Below are positions 17,222 to 25,216 of a stretch of DNA of 64,000 nt, in pieces. The notes beneath the pieces are model-generated. The model was not told the DNA's origin. It saw nothing but the letters and a program-made list of their open reading frames with translations, and did no database searches. This DNA comes from Amycolatopsis orientalis DSM 43388. Its GTDB lineage: Bacteria; Actinomycetota; Actinomycetes; Mycobacteriales; Pseudonocardiaceae. The stretch is from contig NZ_ASXG01000196.1 of NCBI RefSeq assembly GCF_000411975.1, positions 248,001 through 312,000 on the forward strand, given 5' to 3'. Each line of letters starts with the position of its first letter. Position 1 is the first letter of the stretch. The position numbers and the translations under genes are program-made.

Positions 17222-17935
17222 TCAGCGTTCGGCTGCCGGTCCCGCCTCGCCGAGGTCGATTCGCGGGCGGGTGCGCACCGTGCCGAACAGCAGGGCTTGC
17301 GCCGTGGCGACCATGTGTTCGGAGATCACCTGCTGGGTCTTGACCGGGTCTCCGGACGCAATGGCGGTGACGATCTCCAGGTGCCGTCCGGCGCTCATGT
17401 TCGACAGTGCTCGTTCGAGGCCGCGGTACATGATGCACATCCGGATCGCGCCTTCGAGCAGCTTCCAGGACCGCACCAGTGCGTCGTTGTCGGTGAGCTG
17501 GACCAGCAGTTCGTGGAACGCGAGGTCGGCTTCGACCTGCGCTTCCAGCGAGATGCGTTCGGCGCGGGCCATGGCGTCGACGGCTTTGCGCAGCTTGTCG
17601 CAGTGTTGCTCGCGGTAGTAGCTCGAGGCCAGCGTCTCGCCCGCGAGTGCCTCCAGAGCGGCGCGGACGGTGAAGGTGTTGATGATGTCCTTCTCGTTGA
17701 TCGAGCGGACGGTGACCCGGCCTCGTTCGCCGTAGGAGACCAAGCCCTCCTGCTGCAGTTCGCGCAGTGCTTCGCGCAGGGTGCCGCGGCTGATGCCGAG
17801 CTGTTCGGACACCTGGACCTCGCCCAGGTGGCTGCCGGGCGGGAACTGGCCGGTGGTGATCGCCTTGCGCAGCGTGTCCACCGCCATCTGGCGCAGGTTG
17901 CGGCCGGGCTGGCTGGCCGAAGCCGGACGGCTCAC
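17222..17935 (-). CDS. GntR-family regulator (FCD/FadR subfamily)
   Basis: A 237-residue protein. The N-terminal winged helix contains DTLRKAITTGQFPPGSHLGE and VSEQLGISRGTLREALRELQQEGLV (residues about 17-70). The C-terminal all-helical FCD domain has ALEALAGETLA, the metal-ligand positions DLAFHELLVQL and EHMVATAQALL. The GTG start at 17935 follows GGGAGGAGAC. It is the last gene of the minus-strand sugar operon. FCD regulators bind short TGTnnACA-like palindromes, and four such boxes lie in the divergent promoter at 21784-21907, so this protein is the probable regulator of both arms, with a sugar or sugar-phosphate effector. Confidence 0.9.
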   Translation of the reverse strand: MSRPASASQPGRNLRQMAVDTLRKAITTGQFPPGSHLGEVQVSEQLGISRGTLREALRELQQEGLVSYGERGRVTVRSINEKDIINTFTVRAALEALAGETLASSYYREQHCDKLRKAVDAMARAERISLEAQVEADLAFHELLVQLTDNDALVRSWKLLEGAIRMCIMYRGLERALSNMSAGRHLEIVTAIASGDPVKTQQVISEHMVATAQALLFGTVRTRPRIDLGEAGPAAER

Positions 17936-17961
17936 CGCGAGTCTCCTCCCTGACTGGAACG

Positions 17962-18426
17962 TCAGCACCGTTCGTACTGGTTCAGCAACTCTACCTTTGC
18001 CGCGCTCGGCGACCGGTCGTCGAAGGTGTAGCCGAGCCATTCGCGCATCAGCCTGCGGGCCAGCTCGAGGCCGACGACGCGCTGGCCCAGGGTGAGGACC
18101 TGGCAATTGTTCGACAGCACCGAGCGTTCCACCGAGAACGAATCGTGCGCGGTGGTCGCGCGGACGCCGGGCACCTTGTTCGCCGAAAGCGCCATGCCGA
18201 TCCCGGTGCCGCACACCAGAACGGCGCGGTCGGCCTCGCCCGCCCGGATCGACTCCCCGGCGGCGAGGCCGATTTCCGGGTAGGGACGGTGCACGTCGGC
18301 CGTGCCGCGGTGCACGCCGAGGTCGATCACCTCGGCCACCCGCGGATCCTCGCTCAGGTCGCGCGCGAGTTGCTCTTTGTAGTCCAGGCCGGCGTCGTCG
18401 CAGCCGATCGCGATCCGGTAGTTCAT
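17962..18426 (-). CDS. RpiB/LacAB-family sugar-phosphate isomerase, EryI/DerI-like (tetrulose-4-phosphate isomerase)
   Basis: A 154-residue protein of the ribose-5-phosphate isomerase B family. Its anion hole and active-site segment is CGTGIGMALSANKVPGVRA, and it continues HDSFSVERSVLSNN and VLTLGQRVVG, closely following Brucella EryI (D-erythrulose-4-phosphate isomerase) as I remember it. The N-terminal motif is GCDDAG rather than the GxDHAG of true RpiB, again like the EryI group. It should convert a ketotetrose phosphate to D-erythrose 4-phosphate. The ATG overlaps the stop of the kinase gene (ATGA), tying it to the kinase product. Confidence 0.85.
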   Translation of the reverse strand: MNYRIAIGCDDAGLDYKEQLARDLSEDPRVAEVIDLGVHRGTADVHRPYPEIGLAAGESIRAGEADRAVLVCGTGIGMALSANKVPGVRATTAHDSFSVERSVLSNNCQVLTLGQRVVGLELARRLMREWLGYTFDDRSPSAAKVELLNQYERC

Positions 18427-20132
18427 CGGGTCCTTTCTCCACTGTTTTCGGCGAGGATGCGCACGATCAGCGCCAGGGACACCGCGCCGGCGTCCGGGGT
18501 GCCTACGCTGCGTTCGGCCAACGGGCGGGCGCGGCCCTTCTTCGGGACCAGGGTGGCGGTCTCCTGCGCGGCGGTCTCCGCGACGGCAGCGGCTTCCGCC
18601 CACGCGCTCCAGCTGGGGCTGGGCGCGCGGTGCAGGCTTGCGCGGAACGGTTCGAGCGCGTCGACCATGGTTTTGTCGCCCGGGTCGGCGCCGCCGAGCC
18701 GCACGATTCGGTCCGCGAACGCGTCGACCGCCGCCAGGACGTCGACAACGCCGGATTCGGTACCGATGGCTTCTCCGGCCGCCCGCAAGCCGGCGCCCCA
18801 GAGAACGCCGGAGGTGCCACCGGCGCGGGCCGCCCACTTGTCGCCCGCCGCGGCAAGGCAATCGCCCGCGCCCGCGCCGTCCTGCCACGCGGACTCGGCA
18901 CCGGCGACCGCGGCGTCGATGCCGCGGACCATGCCGCGGCCGTGGTCGCCGTCGCCCGCGACCGCGTCGATGGCTCCTAGCTCAGTTTCGGCTTCGTGCA
19001 AGGCTTTCTGGACCGCACGCAGGCCGTCCAGCACTGCTTCGGCCAACGCCCGGGACTCCGCTGTCGCGGTCGTGTAACGCGGTCCGGCGAGCTCGGACGC
19101 TAGGTTCGGCACCAGTGCGACGGTCTCCTCGCGGCGCGCTTCCCCGCGGCGGAACGCCGGCGTGTCGGCGGGCGCGGACCACCAGCGCTCGAGTTCCTCG
19201 TCCAGCCAGGTCACGGTCAGCGAAACCCCGGCCATGTCGAGGCTGGTGACCAGTTCGCCGACTTCCGGCAGCACCGGGACGTGCCCGGATTCCCGCAGCC
19301 GTGCGGCGACGTGGCGCCAGAGGACGAACAGCTCCTCGTGCTTGACCGAGCCGAGCCCGTTGAGCACCACCGCGATCCGGTCGCGCGCGCCGTCCGGTTT
19401 CTCGGCGAGGATCCGGCCGACGAAATCCGCGGCCAGGTCGGCGGCCGACGGGAGCGGGACGTCGCGCAGCCCGGGCTCGCCGTGGATGCCGAGGCCGAGA
19501 CCCATCCCTCCGTCCGGGACGGTGAACAGGGGAGTGCCGGCGCCGGGGAAGGTGCAACCGGCGAACGCGGTTCCGATCGTGCGGGTCGCCGCGTTCGCTT
19601 TGCGCCCGGCCCGGACGACGCCGTCGAGATCCAGCCCCTCCTCGGCGGCCGCGCCGAGGATCTTGAAGACGACGAAGTCTCCGGCGATCCCGCGGCGCTG
19701 CTCGGACCGTCCCGGCGGAGCGCTGGCGATGTCGTCGGTGACCACCACGTGCTCCGCGCGGATCCCGCGCGCCCGCAGCAATTCCGCGGCGAGACCGAAA
19801 TTCAGCACGTCCCCGGCGTAGTTGCCGTAGCTGAACACCACTCCGGCGCCGGAATCCGCGGCCGCCGCCACTGAGCAGGCGTCTTGCGCGGACGGCGAGG
19901 TGAACAGATTGCCGCTCACCGCGCCGTCGGCGATGCCCGGCCCGATCACGCCGTAGAACGCCGGGTAGTGCCCGGAGCCGCCGCCTGGCAGCACCGCGAC
20001 CTTCTGACGGGCCGGCCTCGCCGCGCGCACGGCGCCGCCGGGCACCCGGCGCACGGTGTCCGCGTGCAGCTCGCAGAACCCGGCGAGCGCGTCCTCGGCG
20101 AATGCCGCCGGATCGTCGTACAAGTAGGTCAT
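18423..20132 (-). CDS. DhaK-DhaL fused kinase (dihydroxyacetone/erythrulose-type)
   Basis: A 569-residue ATP-dependent kinase. The DhaK-like domain (residues 1 to about 335) has VLPGGGSGHYPAFYG and GLGLGIHGEPG; the DhaL-like nucleotide domain (about 365-569) has GDGDHGRGM with its magnesium-binding aspartates, AARAGGTSGVLWG and PGDKTMVDAL. Canonical DHA kinases read GGGSGHEPAHxGFVG, so the substrate pocket differs. Relatives in Mycobacterium phosphorylate L- or D-erythrulose (LerK/DerK). The ATG at 20132 follows GGACGGAGC. With the downstream EryI-like isomerase and the TIM-barrel protein, a ketotetrose is the most likely substrate; a branched sugar such as apulose is the alternative. Confidence 0.88.
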   Translation of the reverse strand: MTYLYDDPAAFAEDALAGFCELHADTVRRVPGGAVRAARPARQKVAVLPGGGSGHYPAFYGVIGPGIADGAVSGNLFTSPSAQDACSVAAAADSGAGVVFSYGNYAGDVLNFGLAAELLRARGIRAEHVVVTDDIASAPPGRSEQRRGIAGDFVVFKILGAAAEEGLDLDGVVRAGRKANAATRTIGTAFAGCTFPGAGTPLFTVPDGGMGLGLGIHGEPGLRDVPLPSAADLAADFVGRILAEKPDGARDRIAVVLNGLGSVKHEELFVLWRHVAARLRESGHVPVLPEVGELVTSLDMAGVSLTVTWLDEELERWWSAPADTPAFRRGEARREETVALVPNLASELAGPRYTTATAESRALAEAVLDGLRAVQKALHEAETELGAIDAVAGDGDHGRGMVRGIDAAVAGAESAWQDGAGAGDCLAAAGDKWAARAGGTSGVLWGAGLRAAGEAIGTESGVVDVLAAVDAFADRIVRLGGADPGDKTMVDALEPFRASLHRAPSPSWSAWAEAAAVAETAAQETATLVPKKGRARPLAERSVGTPDAGAVSLALIVRILAENSGERTR

Positions 20133-20158
20133 CGCGTGTGCTCCGTCCTCTGTGGACT

Positions 20159-20932
20159 TCAGTGGAGGAACGAGCCGCCGTTGACGTCGATCGTGGCGCC
20201 CTGCAGGTAACCGGCGTCGTCGGTGGCGAGCCAGGCGATCACGCCGGCGACGTCGTCCGCGGTGGCCTGCCGGCCGAGCGGGACGCCGCGGGTGATCGAC
20301 GCTTCGAGTTCGTCGGTGGTCGACGCGGCCCGGATGTCGGTCTCCACCGCGCCGGGCGCCACCGCGTTCACCGTCACCCCGGCGTCGCCCAGTTCCCGCG
20401 CCAGCGCCTTGGTGAAGCCGAGGATCGCGGCCTTCGCCGAGCTGTACGGGGTGCGGCCGAACACGCCGCCGCCCTGCTGCGCCGACACCGAGGACATGTT
20501 CACGATCCGGCCCCAGCCCGCCTCGATCAGGTCCGGCAGGAACGCCTTGGTGACCAGGTAGGTGCCGGTCGCGTTGACGGCGAACACCTTGTTCCACAGC
20601 TCCAGCGTGGTCTCCAGGAACGGCACCGGCGAGGTGATGCCGGCGATGTTGACCACCGCGCCCACGCCGGGCAGGCGGCCCGCGTCGATTTCGGCCCGCA
20701 CTGCCGCATACGCGGAGAGCACGGACGCTTCGTCCGCGACGTCGACACCGTGTGCGAAAGCGGTCGCTCCGGTCGCGGCGATCGCGTCGGCGCCTTCCTT
20801 GGCCGCGGGCTCGTCCAGGTCGAGCACGACGACTGCCCAGCCGTCCCGGGCGAAGCGGGCGGCGGTGGCCCGGCCGATTCCGCGCGGCGCGCCCGCACCG
20901 GTGATGACGGCGGTGCGAGAGGTTCCGGTCAT
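20159..20932 (-). CDS. Short-chain dehydrogenase/reductase (probable alditol or sugar dehydrogenase)
   Basis: A 257-residue classical SDR. It has the nucleotide-binding motif AVITGAGAPRGIGRATA, an aspartate after the second strand (VVLDLDEPA) that favours NAD(H), NIAG, the catalytic serine in IVNMSSVSAQ and the YSSAKAAILGFTKALA tyrosine-lysine pair. GAAGGAG precedes the ATG at 20932. It sits between the TIM-barrel and kinase genes, with 20-26 base gaps. In a tetritol pathway it would oxidise the alditol (threitol or erythritol) to the ketotetrose that the kinase phosphorylates. Confidence 0.87.
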   Translation of the reverse strand: MTGTSRTAVITGAGAPRGIGRATAARFARDGWAVVVLDLDEPAAKEGADAIAATGATAFAHGVDVADEASVLSAYAAVRAEIDAGRLPGVGAVVNIAGITSPVPFLETTLELWNKVFAVNATGTYLVTKAFLPDLIEAGWGRIVNMSSVSAQQGGGVFGRTPYSSAKAAILGFTKALARELGDAGVTVNAVAPGAVETDIRAASTTDELEASITRGVPLGRQATADDVAGVIAWLATDDAGYLQGATIDVNGGSFLH

Positions 20933-20952
20933 GTCGTTGTCTCCTTCGGGAA

Positions 20953-21774
20953 TCAGAGGGCGGCGAGGTAAGCGGCGGCCTTGGCCGCGGCGGTCGGACG
21001 TTCTTCGTCGGCGACGTCGCGGGTTTCGAGTTCGAGCGAGCTGTGTCCGCGGTAGCCGACGGCCCGGAGTGCGGCGAACGCGGCGGCGAAGTCCACGTCG
21101 CCGTTGCCGATGCTGAGGTTGATGTTGCCGGGCGTGGCGTCGCGCAGGTGGACGTGCGCGATCCGGCCCGCGAACCGGTGCGCGAACGCGGCCGGATCCC
21201 CTCCGGACGCGCAGACGTGGCTGGTGTCGAGGACCAGCCCAACGGCTGGGTCGAGGCGTGCCACGAGCTGCTCGGCGAGTTCGACGGTGTGGCACAGCCG
21301 GTACAGGTGCGGCGCTTCGCACCACAGCTGCAGCCCGTGGTCCGCGGCCCGTGCCGCCGCCTTGCCCAGCTGGTCGGCCACCAGGTCGAGATCCGCGTGC
21401 AGGCTGGTCACCGGTTCGTGCGACAGCGCTCCGCACGGCAGCACCAGCGCCCGCGCGCCGCACTCGGCGGTCAGGTCGAGCAGCCGTCGCAGGTGGGTCG
21501 AGCGGGCCTCGGCCTCCGCCGCGCCGAGCGGCCGGTTGAGGTCTCCGACGTCGCCGTTGACCGATCGCACCGCCAGCCCGGACGCGCGCACCTGCGCGGC
21601 TACCTCGCGCACCGCGGCGTCGGTCAACTCGTAAGGCACGTGGCCGCACACCCCAGGCAGCGCGCCGAGGTCGATCTCGGCGAACCCGCAGTCTGCGATC
21701 GCCGCCAGCGCGGCGGGCAGGGGGAGGTGCCGGAAGCTGATCGTGGAGCAGCCCGGCGGTCGGAGGCGTTCCAT
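20953..21774 (-). CDS. Sugar-phosphate isomerase/epimerase (xylose isomerase-like TIM barrel)
   Basis: A 273-residue AP-endonuclease-2/xylose-isomerase-like barrel. It begins STISFRHLPLPAALAAIADCGFAEIDLG; metal-site residues are visible in LWCEAPHL (Glu), LVLDTSHVCASGGD (Asp, His), IAHVHLRDATPG (His) and HSSLELET (Glu). Members include hydroxypyruvate isomerase and LerI, which converts L-erythrulose 1-phosphate to D-erythrulose 4-phosphate. It is the first gene of the minus-strand operon (ATG 21774), starting beside the TGTTAACA box. A free-sugar isomerase, as in apiose use, is the alternative to a tetrulose-phosphate isomerase. Confidence 0.82.
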   Translation of the reverse strand: MERLRPPGCSTISFRHLPLPAALAAIADCGFAEIDLGALPGVCGHVPYELTDAAVREVAAQVRASGLAVRSVNGDVGDLNRPLGAAEAEARSTHLRRLLDLTAECGARALVLPCGALSHEPVTSLHADLDLVADQLGKAAARAADHGLQLWCEAPHLYRLCHTVELAEQLVARLDPAVGLVLDTSHVCASGGDPAAFAHRFAGRIAHVHLRDATPGNINLSIGNGDVDFAAAFAALRAVGYRGHSSLELETRDVADEERPTAAAKAAAYLAAL

Positions 21775-21783
21775 GGTTGGCAA

Positions 21784-21907
21784 TGTTAACAGAGAAGTGT
21801 CAACAAGCAAGAGTTGCGACGGTACTCGGCGTATACAGGCAAATCGGTCTGATTCATGCTGTTGACAGAGGGGCATTTTCGGCGCACGATACGCTCCATT
21901 GTTGACA
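21784..21907. promoter_or_regulatory. Four TGTnnACA operator boxes in the divergent sugar promoter
   Basis: TGTTAACA (21784-21791), TGTCAACA (21798-21805), TGTTGACA (21860-21867) and TGTTGACA (21900-21907) all fit TGTnnACA, in the only AT-rich stretch of this cluster. They lie between the TIM-barrel gene and the transporter gene. Spacings are 14 bases within the left pair and 40 bases within the right pair. FCD-type GntR regulators use such symmetrical TGT/ACA sites, so the product of 17222-17935 is the probable binder. Some boxes may also overlap a -35 element (TTGACA). Confidence 0.6.
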
Positions 21908-21964
21908 GCGTGGCCGCTGGATTACCGTCGAGGTGGCCACGGGAAGAAGAGAGGCGATCGCCAC

Positions 21965-23308
21965 ATGCGCAACGAGGCGCTCACCATGCGGGGTCCGGTG
22001 CACGGCACCGCCGATGCCCGTCGGGTGGCCTGGGGCTCCACCGCCGGGGCCGTGATCGAGAGCTACGACTTCATCGGGTTCGGCACCGCGGCGGCGCTGT
22101 ACCTGGGCCACGCGTTCTTTCCCGGCGCGTCGCCGGTCGCGGGCACGCTGTCGGCGTTCGCGACCCTCGGGGTCGGGTTCATCGCACGGCCGCTCGGCGG
22201 GGTCGTCGGCGGGCACCTCGGCGACCGGATCGGCCGCAAGCCGGTGCTGGTGGCGTCGCTGATCGTGATGGGGTTGGCGACCTTCGCCATCGGCCTGCTG
22301 CCGACCTACGCGACCGCGGGCGTGCTCGCGCCGGTCCTGCTGGTCGCCGTGCGGATTGTGCAGGGCCTGGCCTACGGCGCCGAATGGGGCGGCGCGATCC
22401 TGATGACCTACGAGCACGCGCCGTGGCTGCGCAAGGGCCGGTTCACCGGGATCGTGCAGTCCGGGTTCCCGATCGGGCTGCTGCTGGCGAACCTGGTGTT
22501 CCTCGTGTCGGTGAACCTGCCCGGCGACTGGGCGTGGCGGGTGCCGTTCCTGGCCAGCCTGGTGCTGGTGATCGTCGGGCTGGTCATGCGGGCGAAGGTG
22601 CCGGAATCGCCGGTGTTCGAGGACGTGCGCGACAGCGGGGACCTGGTGAAGGCGCCGATCACGGCAGTGCTGCGCGACGACTGGCGCAACGTGCTGCGCG
22701 GCATCGGGCTGCGGATCGCCGAGACCGCGGGCTACGCGGTGTCGATCACCTACCTGATCTCGTACCTGAAGTCCGAGAAGCTGGCCAGCAGCGGCGAAAC
22801 CATCCTGGCGCTGTGCATCGCCTCCGCGGTCGGGATCGCCGCGACCGTCGGCTGGGGCGCTCTCACCGACCGGGTCGGCCGCCGCACGCTGTACGTCGGG
22901 GTGACGCTGTTCGCCGCGCTCTGGGCGATCCCGATGTTCCTGCTCGTCAACACCGGCACACTGATCGCGATCGTGTGCACCGTAGTCGTCTCCTACGGGG
23001 TCTGCCAGAACGCTCTCGCCGGTTCGCAGGGCGCGTGGTTCCCCGAGCTGTTCCGGGCAGGCACCCGTTCTTCCGGCGCGTCGCTCGCCTACCAGATCTC
23101 GGCGATGATCTCCGGCCTCACCCCGTTCGTCACGACGCTGCTGTTCCTCGGCATGGGCTGGCTCGGCCCGGCGCTGCTGTTCCTCGCGTTCTCGCTGCTC
23201 GGTTTCGTCTCGGCGCTGCTGACCCGGGAAACCTGGGGGCCGGCCGAACGCGAGACCGCACGCGCGGCGGCTGCTGAAACCGCGCCCGCGCCCCAGCACG
23301 TCGCCTGA
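21965..23308 (+). CDS. MFS transporter, metabolite:H+ symporter (MHS) type
   Basis: A 447-residue 12-helix carrier of the ShiA/KgtP/ProP group. Signatures are GAVIESYDFIGFGTAAALYLG in helix 1, RPLGGVVGGHLGDRIGRKPVL in loop 2-3 and VQGLAYGAEWGGAILMTYEHAP, the MHS helix 4-5 motif. Loop 8-9 repeats the pattern as DRVGRRTLYVG. I start at ATG 21965 after AGAAGAGAGGCG; the frame opens earlier, inside the operator region. It begins the plus-strand arm of the sugar cluster and probably imports the polyol, sugar or sugar acid used by it. MHS carriers more often take carboxylates, which leaves sugar acids possible. Confidence 0.87.
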   Translation: MRNEALTMRGPVHGTADARRVAWGSTAGAVIESYDFIGFGTAAALYLGHAFFPGASPVAGTLSAFATLGVGFIARPLGGVVGGHLGDRIGRKPVLVASLIVMGLATFAIGLLPTYATAGVLAPVLLVAVRIVQGLAYGAEWGGAILMTYEHAPWLRKGRFTGIVQSGFPIGLLLANLVFLVSVNLPGDWAWRVPFLASLVLVIVGLVMRAKVPESPVFEDVRDSGDLVKAPITAVLRDDWRNVLRGIGLRIAETAGYAVSITYLISYLKSEKLASSGETILALCIASAVGIAATVGWGALTDRVGRRTLYVGVTLFAALWAIPMFLLVNTGTLIAIVCTVVVSYGVCQNALAGSQGAWFPELFRAGTRSSGASLAYQISAMISGLTPFVTTLLFLGMGWLGPALLFLAFSLLGFVSALLTRETWGPAERETARAAAAETAPAPQHVA

Positions 23309-23333
23309 AACCGCTGTCCTGAAAGGAAACCAG

Positions 23334-24218
23334 GTGACTCTCGACCTCATGACACCGTCAGCGTTCCGGCAACGGCTGGACGCCTGCGCCGAATCCGCCT
23401 ACCGCATCCGGATGGGTGTTCTCGACGAAGGCGAGGCACAGGGCGAAGGCTACGTCGGGCAGGCGCTCGGCGCGGCCGACCTCCTCGCCGTGCTCTACCG
23501 GGACGTCCTGCGCTTCGACCCGGCGGATCCGGAGTGGCCGGACCGCGACCGGTTCCTCTTGTCCGTCGGCCACTACGCCCTGCTGCTTTACTCCGCGCTC
23601 GCCGAAGCCGGAGTGATTCCCCGCGACGAACTGGCGACCTACGCCGCCGACGGCTCCCGCCTGCCCATGTCGGCGATGTCCACCTACACCCCCGGTGCCG
23701 AGATCTCCGGCGGCTCGCTCGGCCACGGCCTCGGGCTCGCCGTCGGGATGTGCCTCGGCCTGCGCGCGCAAGGCCGGACCTCGCAACGGGTCTTCACGCT
23801 CTTCAGCGACGGCGAGCTCAACGAAGGATCCACCTGGGAGGCCGCGATGAGCGCGGCGAGCTGGCGGCTCGGCAACCTCATCGGCTTCGTCGACATGAAC
23901 GGCCTGCAAGCCGACGGACCGACCCGCGACGTGCTCGCCCTCGACCGGCAGGAAGACCGCTGGCGCGCCTTCGGCTGGCACGTGCAGCGCGTCGACGGCA
24001 ACGACCTCGAAGCACTCCTCCGCGCGGTCGACGAGGCGACCGGCCGTGCGTCGGCTGCCGGGCAGCCGCACCTCGTCATCTGCGACACCGTGGTCGGCAA
24101 AGGCGTTCCACTGCTCGAAGGACGGGAAAAACTCCATTTCATGAAGATCGCCGCCGACGAATGGCCCGTGTGCAAACAGCAGCTGACCGCCGGACACGAA
24201 AAGAGGACCCGCCGATGA
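23334..24218 (+). CDS. Transketolase, N-terminal (TPP-binding) subunit
   Basis: A 294-residue protein equal to the first half of transketolase. It has GEGYVGQALGAADLLAVLY, GGSLGHGLGLAVGMCLG, the TPP/metal motif SDGELNEGSTWEAA ending in the FVDMNGLQADG strand, and VVGKGVPLLEGREKLHF. The GTG start at 23334 follows GAAAGGAAAC. Its TGA overlaps the ATG of the C-terminal subunit gene. Split transketolases occur in archaea and in bacterial accessory sugar operons (for example apulose-4-phosphate transketolase, AptAB). In this cluster it would transfer a two-carbon ketol unit to or from erythrose 4-phosphate or a related product. Confidence 0.88.
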   Translation: MTLDLMTPSAFRQRLDACAESAYRIRMGVLDEGEAQGEGYVGQALGAADLLAVLYRDVLRFDPADPEWPDRDRFLLSVGHYALLLYSALAEAGVIPRDELATYAADGSRLPMSAMSTYTPGAEISGGSLGHGLGLAVGMCLGLRAQGRTSQRVFTLFSDGELNEGSTWEAAMSAASWRLGNLIGFVDMNGLQADGPTRDVLALDRQEDRWRAFGWHVQRVDGNDLEALLRAVDEATGRASAAGQPHLVICDTVVGKGVPLLEGREKLHFMKIAADEWPVCKQQLTAGHEKRTRR

Positions 24219-25216
24219 CCGCCGTCCAGCCGCAGCGTTCGGCCGCGATGATCGCGTCGATCGCCGATCCCGGCGTACGCACTACGCGGGCGCCGTTCGG
24301 CGACGCGCTCGTCAAGGCGGCCGAAACGGACCAGCGGATCGTCGGGCTCGCCGCGGATCTGGCGAAGTACACCGACATGCACGTGTTCGCCCGCGCCTTC
24401 CCGGACCGGTTCTTCCAGATGGGCATGGCCGAGCAGGTGATGATGGCCGCCGCCGCGGGGATGGCGGAAGTCGGCCAGATCCCGTTCGCCGCCACGTATT
24501 CAGTGTTCGCGACGCGGCGCGCGTACGACTTCTTGTGCCTCGACATGGCCGAACCGGGCCTCAACGTCAACATCGTCGCCGCGCTGCCCGGCCTCACCAC
24601 CGGCTACGGCCCGAGCCACCAGGCGACCGAGGACATCGCGATCCTGCGCGGCATGCCCGGACTGGCCATTGTGGACCCATGCGACGCGGTGGACCTCGAA
24701 CAAGCCGTACCCCAGCTCGCCGCGGCCCCCGGCCCGAGCTATACCCGGCTGCTGCGCGGCGCGGTGCCGCGGATCCTCGACGACTACGACTACTCCTTCG
24801 AACTCGGCAAGGCGAAACTCGTCCGCTCCGGCGACGACGCCGTGTTCGTCACTTCCGGCCTGATGACCATGCGCGGTCTTCTCGCGGCGGAACAGCTGGC
24901 CAAACGGGGGATCGACGTGGCAGTGGTGCATTGCGCGACCATCAAGCCCTTTGACGAGGACACCGTGATCGAGCAGGTCACCACCTCCCGGCCGGTCTTC
25001 ACCCTCGAGAACCACAGCGTGATCGGCGGCCTGTTCGAGACCGTCGCCGCCGCACTCGCCCGGCGCGGTGTCGGCAAGAAAATCGTGCCGATCGCGCTTC
25101 CCGACGAATTCCTCGCGGCCGGCGCACTCCCCACCTTGCACGACCGCTACGGCCTTTCGACCGAGGCGGTCGTGGACCGGGTTCGTCGGGAGCTGTCCGC
25201 GGTGATGTCCAGCTGA
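24215..25216 (+). CDS. Transketolase, C-terminal (pyrimidine-binding) subunit
   Basis: A 333-residue protein matching the second half of transketolase. It contains TRAPFGDALVKAA, the catalytic glutamate segment FFQMGMAEQVMMAAAAGMAE, and AALPGLTTGYGPSHQATEDIAILRGMPGL, followed by the C-terminal domain DVAVVHCATIKPFDEDTV and FTLENHSVIGGLFETVA. The ATG at 24215 overlaps the stop of the N-terminal subunit gene (ATGA), ensuring equal synthesis. It ends the plus-strand arm of the sugar cluster. The two-subunit form is typical of accessory pathways and distinct from the single-chain housekeeping enzyme. Confidence 0.88.
   Translation: MTAVQPQRSAAMIASIADPGVRTTRAPFGDALVKAAETDQRIVGLAADLAKYTDMHVFARAFPDRFFQMGMAEQVMMAAAAGMAEVGQIPFAATYSVFATRRAYDFLCLDMAEPGLNVNIVAALPGLTTGYGPSHQATEDIAILRGMPGLAIVDPCDAVDLEQAVPQLAAAPGPSYTRLLRGAVPRILDDYDYSFELGKAKLVRSGDDAVFVTSGLMTMRGLLAAEQLAKRGIDVAVVHCATIKPFDEDTVIEQVTTSRPVFTLENHSVIGGLFETVAAALARRGVGKKIVPIALPDEFLAAGALPTLHDRYGLSTEAVVDRVRRELSAVMSS

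Noticed and set aside
15525..17438. 637-codon minus-strand open frame opposite the MFS gene
   Set aside because: Highly charged, repetitive Arg/Asp/Glu/His product typical of the complement of a membrane protein gene in GC-rich DNA.
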